Assembly: GCF_003716875.1 (NCBI RefSeq)
Contig: NZ_CP033078.1
Span: 2,542,001 to 2,606,000, forward strand
Length of the DNA stretch: 64,000 nt
Direction: 5' to 3'
Source: Vibrio zhugei
GTDB taxonomy: Bacteria > Pseudomonadota > Gammaproteobacteria > Enterobacterales > Vibrionaceae
Part shown: positions 59,134 to 64,000 of the stretch, piece after piece
Layout: each line of letters starts with the position of its first letter
How positions within the stretch are numbered: the stretch's first letter is position 1
Notes under the pieces: model-generated
What the model saw: only the letters and a program-made list of their open reading frames with translations
What the model was told of the DNA's origin: nothing
Database searches by the model: none
Made by a program: the position numbers and the translations under genes

Positions 59134-59925
59134 TTACTGGGGTAAAAACTGTGTGCCAATGCTTTGACCAGCAAACAGTTCCGCTAATTTTTCTGGGTAG
59201 CGCCAAGTCGCCACCTCTATAGGACGACCAAGCGCTTGTGCAGCCTCCAGTGCCGCTTTCACTTTGACGATCATACCGTCAGTGATAACCTGTCCTTTAA
59301 TCAGCGCATCGGCCTGAGCTTCATTCAGGCTGGTCAATAAATGCCCTTTTGCATCCAGCACACCACTCACATCGGAAAGCAGTACTAATTCCGCATCCAA
59401 TGCTTGCGCGACAGCAACAGCGGCTTGGTCAGCATTGACATTCATCATTTGCCCATTCGCGGTTAAGCCAATGGAACTGATAATCGGTAAGGTATGCTGG
59501 CTAAGAATGCCTTTGAGTACGGTTGCATCGCCAGCGGTCGCTTTACCCACAGCGCCTAACTCTGGATCCAACTCTTCAACATGGCATAGCCCGCCATCGG
59601 CTAAACACAACCCGACAGCATTTAATCCACCTTGTATGGCTTGACCTTGCAGCATTTTATTCGCAGTTCCTGCCAAGGCACCGGCAATCAAAGGAATTTG
59701 CTCATAAGGGGTCACACGCAGACCATCTTTCTTCACGGTCGTCATGTGCAATTTTTTCATCAGGTCATCAACCAGATAACCGCCACCATGGACGATCACC
59801 ATCGGCCGATGAGCATGTTCTTGATAAGCGGCAAGCGCAGCAAATAATGCAGCTAACGTATCGTGACTTTCTAGTGCCGCACCGCCAAGTTTGATGACTA
59901 ATGGACTTTGCTTTACTTCTGACAT
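59134..59925 (-). CDS. argB: Acetylglutamate kinase
   Basis: ArgB phosphorylates N-acetylglutamate, the second step of arginine synthesis. The 263-residue product has the [12 protein letters not shown]-terminal loop, VIVHGGG near 47 and the C-terminal [12 protein letters not shown] segment. It lacks the N-terminal helix of arginine-inhibited enzymes, so it is probably the arginine-insensitive form. The ATG at 59925 fits the AGGA site better than an upstream TTG. It follows argC at 9 bp. Confidence 0.95.
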   Translation of the reverse strand: MSEVKQSPLVIKLGGAALESHDTLAALFAALAAYQEHAHRPMVIVHGGGYLVDDLMKKLHMTTVKKDGLRVTPYEQIPLIAGALAGTANKMLQGQAIQGGLNAVGLCLADGGLCHVEELDPELGAVGKATAGDATVLKGILSQHTLPIISSIGLTANGQMMNVNADQAAVAVAQALDAELVLLSDVSGVLDAKGHLLTSLNEAQADALIKGQVITDGMIVKVKAALEAAQALGRPIEVATWRYPEKLAELFAGQSIGTQFLPQ

Positions 59926-59934
59926 CTTCAATCC

Positions 59935-60939
59935 TTACACCAGTGCGGTGAGCTCGTGAAAACCATAATGGAGATTCAAACATTGCATCGCTTGCGAAGA
60001 GGCACCTTTCAGTAGGTTATCGATCGCAGACACCACAATGATGTGCTCACCTTGAATCTTCCAGCCAATATCACAAAATGGCGTATTGACGACATTTTGA
60101 ATGCTCGGAAGCGACTCACCAACAAGCCGTACGGCAGGCTTATCGGCATAGACCGAATGAAACGCCTCCGCCACATCATCAGCCGTCACACCGGGCATGA
60201 GTTTCATGGTGATGGTTGCCAAAATGCCACGTTTAAAATTCCCCAAGTGCGGTGTGAAAATCACATCACAGCCGAGGTGATCACTAATTTCTGGTTGATG
60301 GCGATGCGTGAACACACCATAAGCGGCCAAACTGACTTCACAGAAACTGTTGGTCATGGATGCCTTACGCCCAGCACCAGATACGCCACTGACGGCATTA
60401 ATGACAGGCCACTGCTGCGTATCAAGGTACTGTGCGGCAAGCAAAGGTTTGATCGCTAATTGCGACGCGGTGGGGTAACAGCCAGCCACGGCCACCAATG
60501 ACGTTTGCTTAATCGCGTCTTGGTTCCATTCAGCCAATCCGTATACGGCCTTGTCTAGCCAATCCGCATGCAGATGTTCGAAACCGTAATAAGCGGTATA
60601 GAACTCAGGGTCATTCACACGATAGGCGCCAGACAAATCAAACACCTGACACCCATGTTCTAAAAAGATGGGAGCTAAATCATGGCTGACTTGATGGGCT
60701 GTGGCTAAAAAGACTACGTCACTCGCTTGCGCGACGGAGACCACATCCGTCAAAGGCTCAACTGGCTCATCCACCAACCCGAGCAACTTGCCATAAAGCT
60801 GTGACATGGGCTTGCCCGCATCAACACTATTGGCGGAAACAAATAAACCTGATAGCGTGAGCTCTGGGTGTTTTTTCACCATCAGCGCCAGTTCTGAACC
60901 AGCATAACCGCTTGCACCCACAATTGTCGTTTTTAGCAT
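59935..60939 (-). CDS. argC: N-acetyl-gamma-glutamyl-phosphate reductase
   Basis: ArgC reduces N-acetylglutamyl phosphate with NADPH, the third step of arginine synthesis. The 334-residue product has [10 protein letters not shown] at the NADP site (residues 8-17) and the catalytic cysteine in VAGCYPTA near 153. It heads the argCBGH transcript and is divergent from argE with ArgR-like boxes between them. Confidence 0.96.
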   Translation of the reverse strand: MLKTTIVGASGYAGSELALMVKKHPELTLSGLFVSANSVDAGKPMSQLYGKLLGLVDEPVEPLTDVVSVAQASDVVFLATAHQVSHDLAPIFLEHGCQVFDLSGAYRVNDPEFYTAYYGFEHLHADWLDKAVYGLAEWNQDAIKQTSLVAVAGCYPTASQLAIKPLLAAQYLDTQQWPVINAVSGVSGAGRKASMTNSFCEVSLAAYGVFTHRHQPEISDHLGCDVIFTPHLGNFKRGILATITMKLMPGVTADDVAEAFHSVYADKPAVRLVGESLPSIQNVVNTPFCDIGWKIQGEHIIVVSAIDNLLKGASSQAMQCLNLHYGFHELTALV

Positions 60940-60980
60940 CGTGATAGACCCGCTGTGTTCGTATAAAAACTGATCTCAAC

Positions 60981-61050
60981 TATGATTATAAATTTTTAAA
61001 ATAAAGCTGATTTCGGTTTTTTATTCATAAAAAGTGATTTAATATGTTTT
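60981..61050. promoter_or_regulatory. Candidate ArgR operator, argC-argE region
   Basis: The 156-bp divergent region is AT rich. Three 18-bp windows resemble ARG boxes: 60981-60998 and 61012-61029 match 7 of 10 conserved positions, and 61033-61050 matches 6 of 10. The last two are 3 bp apart, the correct spacing. Control of argC and argE by ArgR is expected. Confidence 0.4.
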
Positions 61051-61095
61051 TTACCTTTTCAATCTATTTCTGTCAATAGTCGGAGCCAAGTTTCT

Positions 61096-62235
61096 ATGCA
61101 AATACCCAGTTTTCTCGAGGTTTATGAACAATTAATTGCAACGTCCTCAATTAGCTCGTCAGATCCAAGCCTAGATGAAGGCAATGCGAAAGTGTGTGAG
61201 AAAATGGCGGATTGGCTCACGACACTCGGTTTCCAAGTAGAAACCGAAGAAATTGAGCCAGGAAAAATCAACTTAATGGCGAAAAAAGGCGCTGGCGAGG
61301 GCGGCTTATTGCTCGCAGGTCACACCGATACCGTGCCATTTGATGAAGGCCGATGGAACTACAACCCTCACGCACTGACACAAGATAATCAACGCTTTTA
61401 TGGACTCGGTACGGCCGACATGAAAGGCTTTTTCGCGTTTGTTATGGAAGCAGTCAAGAAAATTGAAGACTGGTCTCATCAGAAAAAACCGTTATACATT
61501 TTGGCGACCTGTGATGAAGAAACGACCATGCTAGGCGCCCGTCATTTCTCTGCAACCACACCGTTTAAGCCGGACTACTGCATTATTGGTGAACCCACCA
61601 GTTTAACGCCGGTCTATGGCCATAAAGGTCATGTTGCCAACGCGATTCGCATTACGGGTAAATCTGGACACTCTTCAAACCCTGCCTATGGCGTCAATGC
61701 CATTGAGATCATGCATGAAATTTTAGCGCCGCTTCTACAGCTGCGCGATCAACTGACCCGAACCTATCACCACCCTGGGTTTGAAATTCCATCACCGACG
61801 CTCAATTTGGGCCATATACACGGTGGCGATAGCCCAAACCGTATCTGTGGTTGCTGTGAACTGCATTACGATGTGCGCCCTCTGCCTGGCATGAGCTTGG
61901 ATGGATTACACAACTTGCTCACAGATTCACTCAAAGACGTCGCAGAAAAATGGCCAGGACGTATCGATATTATCCCACTCCATGCCCCGATCCCGGGCTA
62001 CGAATGCGCTGCGGACCACCCCTTTGTCACTCAGATGAGTCAGCTCAGTCAAAAAGAAGCTGAAACGGTGAATTACTGTACAGAAGCGCCCTTTCTTCAA
62101 GACGTTTGCCCGACTCTCGTACTGGGTCCGGGATCGATTGAGCAAGCGCATCAGCCAGATGAATTCCTCGCCTTCGAGTTTATCGACCCCACCATTGATG
62201 TGTTATCTAAGGCGATGTGGAACTATTGTTTTTAA
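61096..62235 (+). CDS. argE: Acetylornithine deacetylase
   Basis: ArgE removes acetate from N-acetylornithine to give ornithine. The 379-residue M20 metallopeptidase has the metal ligands in AGHTDTVPF near residue 77, GLGTADMKG near 114 and [12 protein letters not shown] near 143, and a dimerisation lid domain at about 185-290. It starts 156 bp from argC on the other strand. Confidence 0.96.
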   Translation: MQIPSFLEVYEQLIATSSISSSDPSLDEGNAKVCEKMADWLTTLGFQVETEEIEPGKINLMAKKGAGEGGLLLAGHTDTVPFDEGRWNYNPHALTQDNQRFYGLGTADMKGFFAFVMEAVKKIEDWSHQKKPLYILATCDEETTMLGARHFSATTPFKPDYCIIGEPTSLTPVYGHKGHVANAIRITGKSGHSSNPAYGVNAIEIMHEILAPLLQLRDQLTRTYHHPGFEIPSPTLNLGHIHGGDSPNRICGCCELHYDVRPLPGMSLDGLHNLLTDSLKDVAEKWPGRIDIIPLHAPIPGYECAADHPFVTQMSQLSQKEAETVNYCTEAPFLQDVCPTLVLGPGSIEQAHQPDEFLAFEFIDPTIDVLSKAMWNYCF

Positions 62236-62453
62236 CGGCCGCTGGAGACGACCGGCCTCAGTTGGCAATAGAAAATATGCCGCTGAGGTCAGTAAAATCA
62301 AGTAAGCCTGTCCCATATCAAGGTAGTGCCGAATTCGGGCGGTATTTACGCGCCTTCATTTGACGAGCAGTCATAAACAAGGTTAGATTGAAGTTCTAAA
62401 AAGAACATTGGATGTCATTTTTTAAATACAGGACGACGAGAACATGAACGATA

Positions 62454-64000
62454 ATTACGCTGCTCTCAAAAGTAACGTGAGCATGCTGGGGCATCTATTG
62501 GGTAAAACTATCCAAGATGCCGATGGCGATGTTATCTTAAAAAAAGTAGAAACAATCAGACAACTGTCTAAATCTGCACGTTCAGGTAATGATGAGGATA
62601 GACAACGTCTTATTGAAGAAATTGAAGCTCTTCCCGACGAGCAAATGCCGTCAATCGCCAAAGCCTTCAACCAGTTTCTCAATCTCACCAATATCGCGGA
62701 TCAATACCATTCTATTTCTCGTCACTGCGACGCGAATACTCACTCCGTCGATCCTATCGACGCTCTGCTCGAGAAACTCGAAAACAATAACATCAGCAAA
62801 CTTGATAGTGCTCAGGCGATCCGTGAGCTCGATATCGAGCTCGTCTTAACCGCGCACCCAACTGAAATCACGCGTCGGACCATGATCAACAAGCTGGTGA
62901 AAATTAACGAGTGTCTCTCGGATCTTGAGCTCAGTGAACTGTCACCTAAAGAGCGTCGTCGTACAGAATTGCGCTTAGAGCAATTGATTGCCCAAGCGTG
63001 GCATTCGGATGTGGTGCGCAAACAACGTCCAACGCCGCTTGATGAAGCAAAATCGGGGTTTGCGGTCGTTGAAAACTCGCTTTGGAAAGCCGTTCCTGAT
63101 TTTTTAAGAGACCTCAGTGAACGCTGTCAGACTTATTACGGTGAAGCATTACCGATCGACGCAAGACCGATTCACTTTTCGTCATGGATGGGGGGAGACC
63201 GAGACGGAAATCCGCATGTCACCCATACCATTACCCGTGAAGTGTTACGCATGTCGCGTTGGAAAGCAGCGGATTTATACCTCAGTGATATCAATGAGTT
63301 GATCAGCGAGTTATCGATGATCAAATGCAATGATAAAGTTCGCGAAATGGCGGGAGAAGACGCTCACGAACCCTATCGTGAAATTCTGAAAACATTGCGA
63401 ACTCTACTCCAGCAAACCAAAGATGTCTTGGATGCAAAAATTAACGGCAAAGTCTTAGCCGAGAAAGCCCCACTACGTTATGCCGAGCAGTTATGGGAAC
63501 CCTTGCTCATCTGTTATGAATCGTTACACGAGTGTGGGATGGGAGTAATTGCCAATGGCTCGCTGCTTGATACCTTACGTCGTATCAAAACGTTTGGGGT
63601 TCACCTCGTACAACTCGATATTCGTCAAGAAAGTACACGCCACTCTGATGTCCTGTCCGAACTGACGCGTCACCTTGGGATTGGCGATTATGCCCATTGG
63701 AGTGAACAAGACAAACTGTCTTTCCTCACCACTGAGCTTGCTTCAAAACGTCCACTGCTACCCAATAACTGGCAGCCTTCGGCGGATGTCCAAAAAGTCA
63801 TTGATACGTGTCGAATCGTGGCCTCTCAACCACGAGATGCCTTTGGTGCCTATATTATTTCCATGGCAAGAACCGCATCCGATGTGTTAGCGGTGCATTT
63901 GATTTTACAAGAAGTGGGCTGTCCTTACCGCATTGATGTGTGTCCGTTGTTTGAAACACTCGACGATTTAAACAATGCAGAAGCAGTGACGCAACAGCTG
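62454..64000 (+). CDS. ppc: Phosphoenolpyruvate carboxylase, 3' end outside window
   Basis: Ppc makes oxaloacetate from phosphoenolpyruvate and bicarbonate to refill the TCA cycle. About 515 of the usual 875-880 residues are visible, starting [20 protein letters not shown]. The catalytic histidine motif [13 protein letters not shown] is near 135 and [16 protein letters not shown] is near 244. The gene runs off the window end. A weak promoter candidate (TTGACG at 62360, -10 at 62383-62388) lies in the 218-bp gap after argE. Confidence 0.97.

Overview
The window is a stretch of a gammaproteobacterial main chromosome, almost certainly from Vibrionaceae. The evidence is the sodium-flagellar gene motX beside purA, an argininosuccinate lyase fused to an N-acetyltransferase, an OxyR-linked peroxiredoxin-glutaredoxin fusion, and a gene order that, as far as I recall it, runs parallel to Vibrio cholerae chromosome I from the S10/spc ribosomal operons to ppc. 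I cannot name the species. The sequence is moderate in GC and very gene dense, and nearly all of it is conserved core genome.

Layout. (1) 1-8.8 kb, minus strand: the spc operon (rpsE, cut by the window edge, back to rplN) and the complete S10 operon (rpsQ back to rpsJ), with a terminator and promoter between them and a long S10 leader. (2) 8.8-19.1 kb: rlmB and rnr (RNA modification and decay), a heterodimeric ABC exporter (mdlA-mdlB), motX with a FliA-type promoter, purA and an isoaspartyl peptidase. (3) 19.2-28.0 kb: slyD, the yheV-kefB-kefG potassium-efflux cluster, then yheS, a TIGR02444-type gene, yheT, yheU, prkB and crp, in an order close to Escherichia coli. (4) 28.1-35.5 kb: an arginine succinyltransferase cluster (astC-astA-astD plus a DUF1338 gene) behind tandem ArgR-like boxes, and pabA split by a 1765-bp insertion sequence. 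(5) 35.6-53.7 kb: an extracellular nuclease (xds), trpS-gph-rpe-dam-damX-aroB-aroK, the competence/type IV pilus genes pilQPONM, divergent mrcA, then oxyR divergent from the peroxiredoxin-glutaredoxin gene with a near-perfect OxyR operator between them. (6) 53.8-64 kb: a dihydrolipoamide-dehydrogenase-like flavoprotein, a DUF3624 gene, the arginine genes argCBGH(A) divergent from argE, and the start of ppc.

How the genes work together. The translation apparatus dominates the first 12 kb. Arginine metabolism appears twice, as catabolism (ast) and biosynthesis (arg), both with candidate ArgR sites. The oxyR region forms a small peroxide-response and thiol-redox module. I found no prophage, CRISPR array, tRNA, rRNA or defence island. 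The only clearly acquired element is the insertion sequence in pabA. Its removal together with one copy of the 6-bp target duplication restores a 196-codon frame exactly.

I do not see a convincing previously undescribed system. The items most worth a second look are the broken pabA, the DUF1338 gene in the ast cluster, the cysteine-rich tails on ArgH(A) and on the flavoprotein, and the short PilQ.
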